A DNA stretch of 33,164 bases from Saliphagus infecundisoli (GTDB taxonomy: Archaea > Halobacteriota > Halobacteria > Halobacteriales > Natrialbaceae): positions 1-33,164 of the forward strand of contig NZ_JAIWHV010000035.1 in the NCBI RefSeq assembly GCF_020177375.1, read 5' to 3'. The notes under the pieces are model-generated. The model saw nothing but the letters and a program-made list of their open reading frames with translations. It made no database searches and had not been told where the DNA came from. Below, piece by piece: positions 14,823 through 21,385 of this stretch. Every line of letters starts with the position of its first letter. Position 1 is the first letter of the stretch. Both the position numbers and the translations under genes were made by a program.

Positions 14823-15128
14823 TTACGTCGACCAGTTCGATGAAACGGGTGTCTGCTCGTCTACTTCCCGTTTGAACCGCTCGTAGAGCGCCAGCATCCC
14901 CGGGAAGTCGATGACTTCGACGGTCGTCCCGGTGTGGCGCTCGTGGCCCTTCGTTCGTTCGTGGGCGTTGTCGTACCGAAGGACGGTGTCGCCGCCGATT
15001 TCCCCGACGTGGAGGCTGTAATCCCACCCGCTCGGGTACTTGTCGTCCTCGGTCTGGCGGATGGTAACGCTCACGACGTAGCCCTCTTGGACGTCCTGCC
15101 AATCCTCGACCGTCGTATAGGCGGCCAT
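14823..15128 (-). CDS. TumE-family (DUF6516) putative toxin
   Basis: This 101-residue protein has the central pattern of DUF6516/TumE: YPSGWDYSLHVGEIGGD, then VLRYDNAHERTKGHERHT, a beta-rich core with conserved Tyr-Asp-Asn and clustered His. A helical end (GMLALYERFKREV) follows. The family is annotated as the toxin of TumE/TumA-type type II toxin-antitoxin systems, thought to act on RNA. It is the first gene of a two-gene operon with the winged-helix protein at 14399-14803. An AT box, GATTTATT (15158-15165 on the plus strand), lies about 33 bases upstream of the ATG and suggests a very short leader. Confidence 0.75.
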   Translation of the reverse strand: MAAYTTVEDWQDVQEGYVVSVTIRQTEDDKYPSGWDYSLHVGEIGGDTVLRYDNAHERTKGHERHTGTTVEVIDFPGMLALYERFKREVDEQTPVSSNWST

Positions 15129-15200
15129 CCGTCGTCTGCCGGTAGTACCTCTATCCGAATAAATCTATGGAGTTCACCACATATGGTTGGATTCGATGTC

Positions 15201-15521
15201 TCAGCAGGTGTCTATTGCCGTAGACCTATGCCACTCAGTTCTTCCACTCGCGTTCGTTGGCGTCAGTGAACCTGTGGTACGTGCTCTCGCCACCTGTCGA
15301 CGGAGTCCATGATCGACCGTCGCGGCCCAGCCGAGCGTCGGTCGAGTCTCGAAAGCCACCCAGTTGCCCGCGATGGTGACCAGGAACTGGTTGTCCGCCC
15401 AGGGGGAGGTAGCGTCTGTGCCCTCGCGGATTCGCCCAGTGGCCAGCCTCCGATCCGGCCATCGGACGGACGCCGCACGGGTCCGTTCGATGAGAGACTC
15501 ATGGATGTCGTCGGCGAGCAT
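15201..15521 (-). CDS. Hypothetical protein or gene fragment after the epimerase
   Basis: An open frame downstream of the epimerase reads MLADDIHESLIERTRAASVR and later NQFLVTIAGNWVAFETRP. This looks like real coding up to about residue 75; the last 30 residues look like read-through of non-coding DNA. The frame is also open upstream of the ATG to about 15560, overlapping the epimerase end, so the true start may be elsewhere or lost. I do not recognise a family. It may be the remains of a longer gene. Confidence 0.3.
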   Translation of the reverse strand: MLADDIHESLIERTRAASVRWPDRRLATGRIREGTDATSPWADNQFLVTIAGNWVAFETRPTLGWAATVDHGLRRQVARARTTGSLTPTNASGRTEWHRSTAIDTC

Positions 15522-15553
15522 CTTCGATACGAGTGCCGAGAACTCGGTCTCAG

Positions 15554-16471
15554 CTACGTATACGGTCGACAGACGCGTTCGAGGCCCTCTTCGAGGTCGA
15601 TCTGGGGTTTCCAGCCGGCCTCGTCACGGATTTTGGTGATATCGGCACAGGTGTCGTGGACGTAGACGTCCTCGGGGATCGGATTCTCGACGTACTCGGG
15701 CTCGATGTCGGCGTCGAGGTGGTCGTTGAGCCGGTCAACGATCTCGTTGAAGCTGTAGGGCTCTTCGGTGCCGAGGTTGTAGACGTCGGTGAGTCGGTTG
15801 TCGGCGGCGGCCTCGAGCCCGCGGACGATGTCGTCGACGTGGGTAAAGTCTCTTGTTTGGGTGCCGTCGCCGTACAGTTCGGGCGAACGGCCGTGAGCGA
15901 TGTCGTCGGCGAACTGGGCGATGACGTTGGCGTATTCGCCCTTGTGGCCTTCGGCGCCGTCGTAGCCCTGATACACCGAAAAGAAGCGCATGCCGGCGGT
16001 GGCGATGTCGTAGTGGTTGTGGAAGTACTCAGCATAGCGCTCGCGACCGAGCTTCGACGCCTCGTAGCCCGTGTTCACGGCGACGGGCATCTCCTCGGGG
16101 GAGGGCTCGGTGCGACTGCCGTAAATCGAGGACGTCGAGGCGTAGACGACGGTGTCACAGCCGTCCTGTCGGGCCTGGTCGACGGTGTTGACGAACCCTT
16201 CGACGTTGACGCGAGCCCCCCGCGTGGGATCCTCCTCGTGCATCGCATACGAGGAGAGCGCGGCGAGGTGAAAGACCACGTCGACATCGGTGGGAAGATC
16301 GTCCTCGAGGACGCCCACCGGACGGTAGTCGACGGCGTCGGTGAGGTTCTCGGGGGTGCCCAGATATTCGTCGTCGATCGCGATGACGTCGTTGTCGCTT
16401 GCGAGGTGGGTCGCGAGGTTCGAGCCGATGAAGCCCGCCCCGCCCGTGACGAGCACACGTTGGTTCTGCAT
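15554..16471 (-). CDS. NAD-dependent epimerase/dehydratase (UDP-sugar epimerase-like, SDR)
   Basis: This 305-residue extended SDR has the Rossmann motif TGGAGFIG (9-16), the catalytic STSS (112-115) and YEASK (Tyr136, Lys140), and substrate-side motifs RFFSVYQGYDG and TRDFTHVDDIVRG. It most resembles UDP-glucose 4-epimerase/NDP-sugar dehydratases that supply sugars for S-layer or exopolysaccharide glycans; the exact sugar is not predictable. The length is normal for the family, and the C-terminus (ERVCRPY) looks complete. The pseudogene fragment at 2996-3122 is a near copy of residues 237-277. The gene lies about 0.9 kb from a sugar nucleotidyltransferase in the same direction, with a small zinc protein between them. 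Confidence 0.92.
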   Translation of the reverse strand: MQNQRVLVTGGAGFIGSNLATHLASDNDVIAIDDEYLGTPENLTDAVDYRPVGVLEDDLPTDVDVVFHLAALSSYAMHEEDPTRGARVNVEGFVNTVDQARQDGCDTVVYASTSSIYGSRTEPSPEEMPVAVNTGYEASKLGRERYAEYFHNHYDIATAGMRFFSVYQGYDGAEGHKGEYANVIAQFADDIAHGRSPELYGDGTQTRDFTHVDDIVRGLEAAADNRLTDVYNLGTEEPYSFNEIVDRLNDHLDADIEPEYVENPIPEDVYVHDTCADITKIRDEAGWKPQIDLEEGLERVCRPYT

Positions 16472-16654
16472 ACCCGGTGGCTATTCAGCGACCGTGATAA
16501 TTCCCGTTGGTTCCAGGTTCTGGCGTGTCTCGAGTACGGTCGCTCGGTCCGAATCGGACCGACCGCTGGAGTTCACAGAGGACGGACAGTCGAGGCTACA
16601 TGGATACACGACACGGGAACCCAGGAGAACCGGATCTGTGGTCCCGGCGGCTCC
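16472..16654. other. Short intergenic region between epimerase and CxxC microprotein
   Basis: No gene is seen. Minus-strand GAATTATCAC at about 16494-16503 could be the TATA region of the epimerase gene, giving a short leader to the ATG at 16471. Confidence 0.35.
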
Positions 16655-16852
16655 TCACAGGCTCCGCGCACCGGGAACGCCACACGCCTCGCAGACGACG
16701 GCGTCGTCGCCCTTGTAGACGTCGCGTGTGAGCGTCCCCGAGTCACAGTGGGTACAGTCGTCGCCCTCGAGGGCAGCGAGCACTGGCTCTAGCTCGGGTG
16801 ACTCTTCATCGAGTTGTTGCATCTTGGTTTCCAACCCGTCTGCTATAGACAT
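16655..16852 (-). CDS. CxxC zinc microprotein, HVO_A0556-like
   Basis: The protein has 65 residues. A helical N-terminus (LETKMQQLDEESPELEPVLA) precedes a zinc ribbon with CTHC and CEAC around DVYKGDDAVV, ending VPGARSL. The ribbon matches my memory of the HVO_A0556 family of haloarchaeal zinc-finger microproteins. The ATG at 16852 was chosen because a minus-strand AATATC element at about 16876-16882 lies about 27 bases upstream (leaderless); 16858 is an alternative start. Its position between two sugar-nucleotide genes may be regulatory or incidental. Confidence 0.75.
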   Translation of the reverse strand: MSIADGLETKMQQLDEESPELEPVLAALEGDDCTHCDSGTLTRDVYKGDDAVVCEACGVPGARSL

Positions 16853-17120
16853 AAGCATTGGGGACTGAACTGCTGATATTGAAGGACACACCGCTCTCAG
16901 TACGAGAATATGCGATTTTGGAGTGCTATATCGTTCTCTCGATTCGTCTCTCGCCGTCAGTCGAGACCCTGCCTTGACGAGGGGTCTCTCGTGACGGGCC
17001 GAATGCCACAAGACCATCTCGTTCGTAATCACCCTTCTTGTGCCGGCTAGGGGCGGGTGCCTTGTGGCCTCCGTTCTGTCGCCTCTAGTCGCATCCCTAG
17101 TTCGAACTAAGCAGTAGAGA

Positions 17121-17127
17121 TTTATTT
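17121..17127 (+). promoter_or_regulatory. TATA-like box before a candidate RNA
   Basis: Plus-strand tttattt (17121-17127) in a GC-rich setting predicts a transcript start near 17150, exactly where the first of two strong hairpins begins. No protein-like plus-strand frame follows. Confidence 0.35.
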
Positions 17128-17149
17128 CAGCATACTCGATACAGCCCTG

Positions 17150-17233
17150 CACGGTCGCGTTCAGTGGTTGTGCGCCCCCGGGACCGTGTGAAAGACCGGG
17201 GTGTTCCCCCACCACGTTCGCCCCGGTTCTTTC
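17150..17233 (+). ncRNA. Candidate structured RNA with two hairpins
   Basis: Hairpin 1 pairs CACGGTC (17150-17156) with GACCGTG (17182-17188). Hairpin 2 pairs GAAAGACCGGGG (17190-17201) with CCCCGGTTCTTTC (17221-17233), 12 pairs with one bulged base, one base after the first. A TATA-like box lies about 25 bases upstream. The 500 bases from 16853 to 17355 hold no supported gene, so an RNA, or the footprint of a lost element, is the best explanation. The strand is chosen from the box and is uncertain. Confidence 0.35.
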
Positions 17234-17355
17234 GATGGACAGTCCCAACGGGTCACATACTTGTCCCTTACGCTGTCGATCACTGGCTGGTACGGGAGAC
17301 AGAGCCCCTGCTGTGGTCGCTCAGTACAGTTCGTTCGTGAGAGTCCGGCGCTTCG

Positions 17356-18336
17356 TCAACGATCGATCGACGCGCCATCGACGGTCTGTTCCGGGCCGAT
17401 CAGCGCCGAGTCGACGTCCATCTCGTGGACCTCGGCACCAGTATCGACGATCGACGCCGTGAGCGTACACCCCGAGACGGTGGCGTCTGGGAAGACGACG
17501 CTCTCCCGGACGGTCGCGTCCGCGATGTGAGCGCCGTCCATGACGTAGGCGTTCGCACCGATCGTGGCGTCGTCGATCGTCGCTCCGGAATGGACGTAGC
17601 TCTCGCCCTCGAGACGCCAGGCGACCGCCTCGAGGTAGCTCTCGGGGGTGCCGATGTCGAACCAGGCGCCGTCGAACGTGAAGGCGTCGACGCGGTCGCG
17701 CTCGACGAGCCACTGGACGAACCAGCCCGGTTCGTCGGGGTTGTTCTCGCCCGCGAGGTAGGTGTCGAGGGAGGCGAGATCGCTTGCGCGAAAGCCATAG
17801 CAGGCGACCGAGACGAGCGTGCTCGGCGGGTCGTCGGGTTTCTCCTGGAAGTTGCGGATCTCGTGGTCGTCGCCGACGTCGAGAACGCCATACGAGGTGG
17901 CACGCTCGGTACTGGCGACGTCGTAGGCCGCGAGGATCGGGCGGTGGCGGTCCTCGAAGTAGTCGATGAAGTCGCTCATCTCGAAGCTGATGAGGTTGTC
18001 GCCCGCGACGATGATCGTATCGTCCTCGAGACCCTCGCGCTCGACGAGCTGGGCGAGGGCGCCGATGACGCCGAACTTCTCGTCTTCGTCACTCGTATCC
18101 TCGATCGAGAGTTCGGGCTTGTCGTAGTCCTCTCGATGGAGGTGGGCCTCGAAGGCGTCGGCGAAGCGCTCGTTCGTCGAGATGTAGACCGTCTCGATCC
18201 GGTCGTCGGCCTCGAGGTCCGTGAGGACGTCGTCGATGACGGTGGTGTCGCCGACCGGAAGGAACATCTTGGGCCGGTCGACGGTGATCGGCCAGAGTCG
18301 CGTGGCGTAGCCCCCTGCGAGGACGATGGCGTCCAT
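17356..18336 (-). CDS. Sugar-1-phosphate nucleotidyltransferase (NDP-sugar synthase)
   Basis: The protein has 326 residues. The nucleotide-binding signature is LAGGYATRLWPITVDRPKMF, with LPVGDTTVID after it and VAGDNL as the metal/nucleotide site at about residues 110-115. EKPDDPP and FDGAWFDIGTPESYLEA follow, as in glucose-1-phosphate thymidylyl/uridylyltransferases. The C-terminal 80 residues form hexapeptide-like left-handed beta-helix turns (GATIDDATIGANAYV, GAHIADATV). It activates a sugar phosphate to an NDP-sugar for glycan synthesis; it is related to the AglF type, but the nucleotide and sugar are uncertain. A TATA-like CATATATGA (about 18370-18378) lies about 38 bases upstream, implying a short leader. 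Confidence 0.92.
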   Translation of the reverse strand: MDAIVLAGGYATRLWPITVDRPKMFLPVGDTTVIDDVLTDLEADDRIETVYISTNERFADAFEAHLHREDYDKPELSIEDTSDEDEKFGVIGALAQLVEREGLEDDTIIVAGDNLISFEMSDFIDYFEDRHRPILAAYDVASTERATSYGVLDVGDDHEIRNFQEKPDDPPSTLVSVACYGFRASDLASLDTYLAGENNPDEPGWFVQWLVERDRVDAFTFDGAWFDIGTPESYLEAVAWRLEGESYVHSGATIDDATIGANAYVMDGAHIADATVRESVVFPDATVSGCTLTASIVDTGAEVHEMDVDSALIGPEQTVDGASIDR

Positions 18337-18702
18337 ACAGTCCCGTTCAGGTCAGGCTTCAAAACAGTTCATATATGACAGTATTTGGAACGATCGCTAG
18401 TGGGTCCCGTGACGTGTGATGGATCGGGGAAGGGTCGTCACCTGTGGGCACGACAGTGCTGTGTGATCACCATAGTGATCGACGAGGACTAGGGTTCTCG
18501 CACGCTCCGAGCGCGTCCCCGGCGAGCATCTCGACGAGTACGAGGGGGCTGAGGCAGGGATCAGTGTACATACTCTTTATATTATATAGACTGACTTTCT
18601 GGATATGGCCAATGGTTCTATTAGCGTGCATGAGATGACCTGACGCGAGGACGCTGGTGGTGCGTGCCGTTCAGCCGGTCGAGGGGACCATGTGGGGGAG
18701 CT
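18337..18702. other. Divergent intergenic region with palindrome and micro-ORF
   Basis: A perfect GATCAC-cata-GTGATC inverted repeat lies at 18465-18480. A strong AT box, tttatattatata (18576-18588), faces right, and 12 codons follow from an ATG at 18605 (MANGSISVHEMT, stop at 18643). The long-frame gene begins at 18703 behind GTGGGGGAG. Confidence 0.45.
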
Positions 18703-19647
18703 ATGAGTAATCGAGGACACACGACAGCGGACCAAAGACGGACGCCGAGTACCGAGAGCCCACGAGCGATCGTTCACAAACAGATCCTGGATGTCGCTGC
18801 GTCGCGGCCGGAGGCGGCGATGGAGGCCATCGCCGACGAAGTGAGCGGGGCGACCACCGCACTCGTCGAGCAGGTGCTCGAGGAGTACGGCGATCCGGCG
18901 GAGACGGCCACCGAGGAGACTGGCGGTGGGTCGCCCGATCAGGACGACGACGAGCCCGAAGCCGATGAAGACGCCGGAGTGGGGAGCGAGGGTAACGACG
19001 CGCAGGCCGTGGTAGCGAGCGACGGCGGGCCCGCTACGGGGGCGGACGGTGAGCCTACGGGGACGACTGATGAGCCCGTGAGCCCGGATCCCGAGGCGTT
19101 CACCGAGACACAACTGACGACGCTGCGGGCGATCCACGCCCAGCCGGAGGCGACCCAGGCGGAGCTGGCCGCCGAGTTCGACGTCACGAGCGCCTCGATC
19201 AGCCAACGGGTCGCCTCGATCGAGGGGCTCGACTGGCCGGATCGGCAGGCGTTCACCGAGACGGTGTTCGGGGCGCCCGCTGGGGGTAGTGAGGGGGCGG
19301 TGGCGGCCGAACCCGACGGTGGTACGGCGACCGGGGTCGAGGGGGCCGGGACCGGTGGCGGGGATGCGGTGGAGGCGGTCGGAGACGAATCGGGTGGGAC
19401 TCCCAGTGAATCCGGTGACGAGGCCACGGTTCAGGAAGCACCCGCTCTTGCCGACCAGCTCGACGTGCTCTCCGCCCGGGTTGACCGGCTCGACCAACAG
19501 TTCGAGGACCGGTCGGCGAGCGGTGGCGTGGCTCTCGACCCCGATTTGGTTCACAAGGTCGCCCACGCCTGTCTGCAGTCGGAGGCGATCTCCGAGGACG
19601 AGGAGTTGCGAATTTTGGAGGGGTTACTTGGTCGGACTAAGGCTTAG
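18703..19647 (+). CDS. Two-HTH acidic regulator
   Basis: The protein has 314 residues. A first helical HTH-like region is at 20-62 (AIVHKQILDVAASRPEAAME and so on). A Gly/Asp/Glu-rich linker (about 65-128) leads to a winged HTH at 132-185 (LTTLRAIHAQPEATQAELAAE, SASISQRVASIEG). A second disordered linker is followed by a coiled coil (ALADQLDVLSARVDRLDQQF) and a short helical cap. It is probably a DNA-binding regulator that dimerises by the coil; effector and targets are unknown. The start at 18703 has a good ribosome-binding site. The transcript probably starts about 100 bases upstream at the AT box, so it would carry a leader containing a 12-codon micro-ORF. Confidence 0.75.
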   Translation: MSNRGHTTADQRRTPSTESPRAIVHKQILDVAASRPEAAMEAIADEVSGATTALVEQVLEEYGDPAETATEETGGGSPDQDDDEPEADEDAGVGSEGNDAQAVVASDGGPATGADGEPTGTTDEPVSPDPEAFTETQLTTLRAIHAQPEATQAELAAEFDVTSASISQRVASIEGLDWPDRQAFTETVFGAPAGGSEGAVAAEPDGGTATGVEGAGTGGGDAVEAVGDESGGTPSESGDEATVQEAPALADQLDVLSARVDRLDQQFEDRSASGGVALDPDLVHKVAHACLQSEAISEDEELRILEGLLGRTKA

Positions 19648-19784
19648 CGTCGGCTCTCGCGTTTCCTGTGTGGCAGATCATAGCGCTACTGCGCTCACCG
19701 TACAGGACGTGGCGGATCGGTGCAGCGCCTCACTCCAATCGCGGGAGTGGTGACTTCTTCTCCTACTGGTGGTGCTACGTCCCG

Positions 19785-19961
19785 TCAGGACATCGCCTGT
19801 ACAGCGTCAGAAACGTCATCACGCCTGATATAGAGAATGCCGAGCCCCGCGAGTAATAGGCCTACTCCCCACCAGAGCGAATCACCGGGCAGTACATACA
19901 GAATCAGCGTGACGATTCCTGACGAAAGAAGCGACCAGCCTACTGTGGTTTGGTACGTCAT
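19785..19961 (-). CDS. 58-residue two-helix membrane protein, copy 2
   Basis: This is the second copy of the protein at 3136-3312, the same length, ending DDVSDAVQAMS. The hydrophobic segments are TTVGWSLLSSGIVTLILYVL and a second helix after WWG. Most nucleotide differences from copy 1 are silent or conservative. The stop TGA of an upstream open frame overlaps its ATG (ATGA). However, that upstream frame shows only replacement differences between the two copies, so it is more likely promoter DNA than a gene. The conserved palindrome lies 38 bases upstream, as in copy 1. Confidence 0.7.
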   Translation of the reverse strand: MTYQTTVGWSLLSSGIVTLILYVLPGDSLWWGVGLLLAGLGILYIRRDDVSDAVQAMS

Positions 19962-19979
19962 ACAGCAATTATCTGTTTC

Positions 19980-20010
19980 GATGGAATAGCCTGCCGGGTT
20001 GCCACGGCAA
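19980..20010 (-). promoter_or_regulatory. TATA region and TTGCC-N2-GGCAA palindrome, copy 2
   Basis: TTGCCGTGGCAA (19999-20010, minus strand) and CTATTCC (about 19983-19989) have the same spacing to the ATG at 19961 as in copy 1. Conservation beyond the coding region supports a functional promoter/operator. From 20011 to 20417 I see no supported gene. Confidence 0.5.
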
Positions 20011-20450
20011 GTGCGGTGATCGCTGCACGGCGACTCTGAGGTGGATTCGGTATCGAATGTGCGCTGTCTCTCTCGACGTTGTCGAGGTTCTTCTCGCTGG
20101 TTAGACCACCGACGACTTCGCCGAGGGGTTCAGCCGGCGGTCCGACGACGAGGTTGAGTGAGCGCACGAGGGTCGGCAGAATCCGATAGACACACGGACG
20201 CGTCGACTGTGCGATGAGCTGACGACACGCCCTGACGATTCTCGACGCGACCGTTCTGCTCGATCCGTGTGGTGGTCGCCGACACGCCACTAGTGGATCT
20301 AGGCTGTCGGTTCGAGCAACCATCTTCTAGGGCTAGGCGTTTTACTAGGGTCGGTAGCAGCTCGGACGGCAACGAGCGTTTGGTGGGGCTGCTCGGTTGG
20401 GCGTAGTCGAGGCAGTGTGATTATGAGTGTGGCGGGAAACCGGGCGGATG

Positions 20451-20981
20451 ATGGATTTCTTCACGCATCTGTTCTTGCCGATCGCTGTCGTCTACGTCCT
20501 TCGCTCGGAGTTGTTCGAACACCCGCTCGCGTTCGCGCTGGCCGGCTTTGCGATCCTCCCCGACGCCGACAAGATCGTGGCCGTGCCGGGCGGGCTCCAT
20601 TCGGCGGTGACGCTGGTTCCGATCGCACTGGTCGTGGTGGGTGTCGAGCGGGGGGTGTCGGGGCGGCTTCGGTACGCGCCCGTCGCGGTTGCGCTGTTGT
20701 ACAGTCATCTGTTGATCGATATTATTGACGGGAACTTCGTGATGCTGTTCGCGCCGCTTCTCGAGACGGGGATCCAGCTGGGGTATCCGGGCGATGTCGT
20801 CCTAGGTGGCGAGTGGCCGATCGTGATCCAGGGGGAGTTGCTCTCCGTTGCGATTCAGGAGCCGCGACCGGTCCCCGGTGGGCGCGGTGGCCCTGGGACG
20901 TATGCCTTTCTCAAGAAGTATGGCGTGCTCTCGATGCTCGTCTTCGTGTTGGTCGTTTCGCCACGGTTCACTCGGGAGTAG
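20451..20981 (+). CDS. Membrane metal-dependent hydrolase (YdjM/DUF457-like)
   Basis: The protein has 176 residues and about four hydrophobic segments. It carries the spread of His and Asp expected for the family of membrane-bound metal-dependent hydrolases: His6 (DFFTHLF), Asp38 and Asp40 (LPDADK), His50 (GGLHS), and His86 and Asp90 (SHLLID). The substrate is unknown; lipid or prenyl-phosphate chemistry is possible for the family. A TATA-like TGATTATG (about 20417-20425) lies 26-30 bases upstream, so the transcript is leaderless; either ATG of the pair 20448/20451 may be used. It sits at the left edge of the glycan island, which suits a membrane role in surface biogenesis. Confidence 0.75.
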   Translation: MDFFTHLFLPIAVVYVLRSELFEHPLAFALAGFAILPDADKIVAVPGGLHSAVTLVPIALVVVGVERGVSGRLRYAPVAVALLYSHLLIDIIDGNFVMLFAPLLETGIQLGYPGDVVLGGEWPIVIQGELLSVAIQEPRPVPGGRGGPGTYAFLKKYGVLSMLVFVLVVSPRFTRE

Positions 20982-21090
20982 GGGCGAGTTGGGTGGGAAT
21001 TGGCTGTTTCGAGGTTCGACAGGACCGAAGTATCGGTGCGGTGAAGGGATTTGTGGCGATGATGTCTTCGTGGGTGAGAAGCAGGCCGTG

Positions 21091-21310
21091 CTACTCGGTC
21101 GGGTCGGGCCAGATCCGAGTCCGGACGTAGGTCCTCGCGAGTGCGACCACGATCGCGACGAGCGCCGGCCACCGGCACGTCGCGGTCGAACGCCTCAAGG
21201 AGCAGGTCTACGTTCTTGTGCTCTAGTCGGCCGGCGTACAGCACGCCGACCCCGCGCCGGAGGGGGTCGGCGTCACGGATCCGTTCGACGTCGATCGTTG
21301 GAAACGACAT
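21091..21310 (-). pseudogene. Glycosyltransferase (GT4) fragment joined to a membrane-protein tail
   Basis: From 21310 leftward, the frame reads PLRRGVGVLYAGRLEHKN, then VDLLLEAFDR, the start of the donor-binding domain of a GT4 glycosyltransferase. It then degenerates. In another frame, 21091-21174 reads RWPALVAIVVALART then YVRTRIWPDPTE and a stop, like the last membrane helix of a different protein. Neither part is complete, so this is decayed DNA at the edge of the glycan island. The stretch 20982-21090 shows nothing. Confidence 0.6.
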
Positions 21311-21385
21311 CTATCCGGTTTCTAGCCGAATCAATGCCCGTGAGTTGATCTGAGCAATCGGAAGAGAATTCAGAAACCACACGTT

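Noticed and set aside
15533-16792. Long plus-strand open frame opposite the epimerase
   Set aside because: Val/Gly-rich antisense shadow; the minus strand is a complete SDR enzyme.
17425-18378. Long plus-strand open frame opposite the nucleotidyltransferase
   Set aside because: Antisense shadow with no recognisable fold; the minus strand carries the nucleotidyltransferase signature.
18577-19566. Long minus-strand frame opposite the two-HTH regulator
   Set aside because: Antisense shadow; the plus strand has a ribosome-binding site, acidic composition and HTH/coil pattern.
19958-20323. 121-codon minus-strand open frame overlapping the small membrane gene
   Set aside because: Poor in acidic residues for this organism type, and every codon difference from the copy near 3.3 kb is a replacement; it looks like non-coding DNA, though a fragment of a real gene cannot be excluded.
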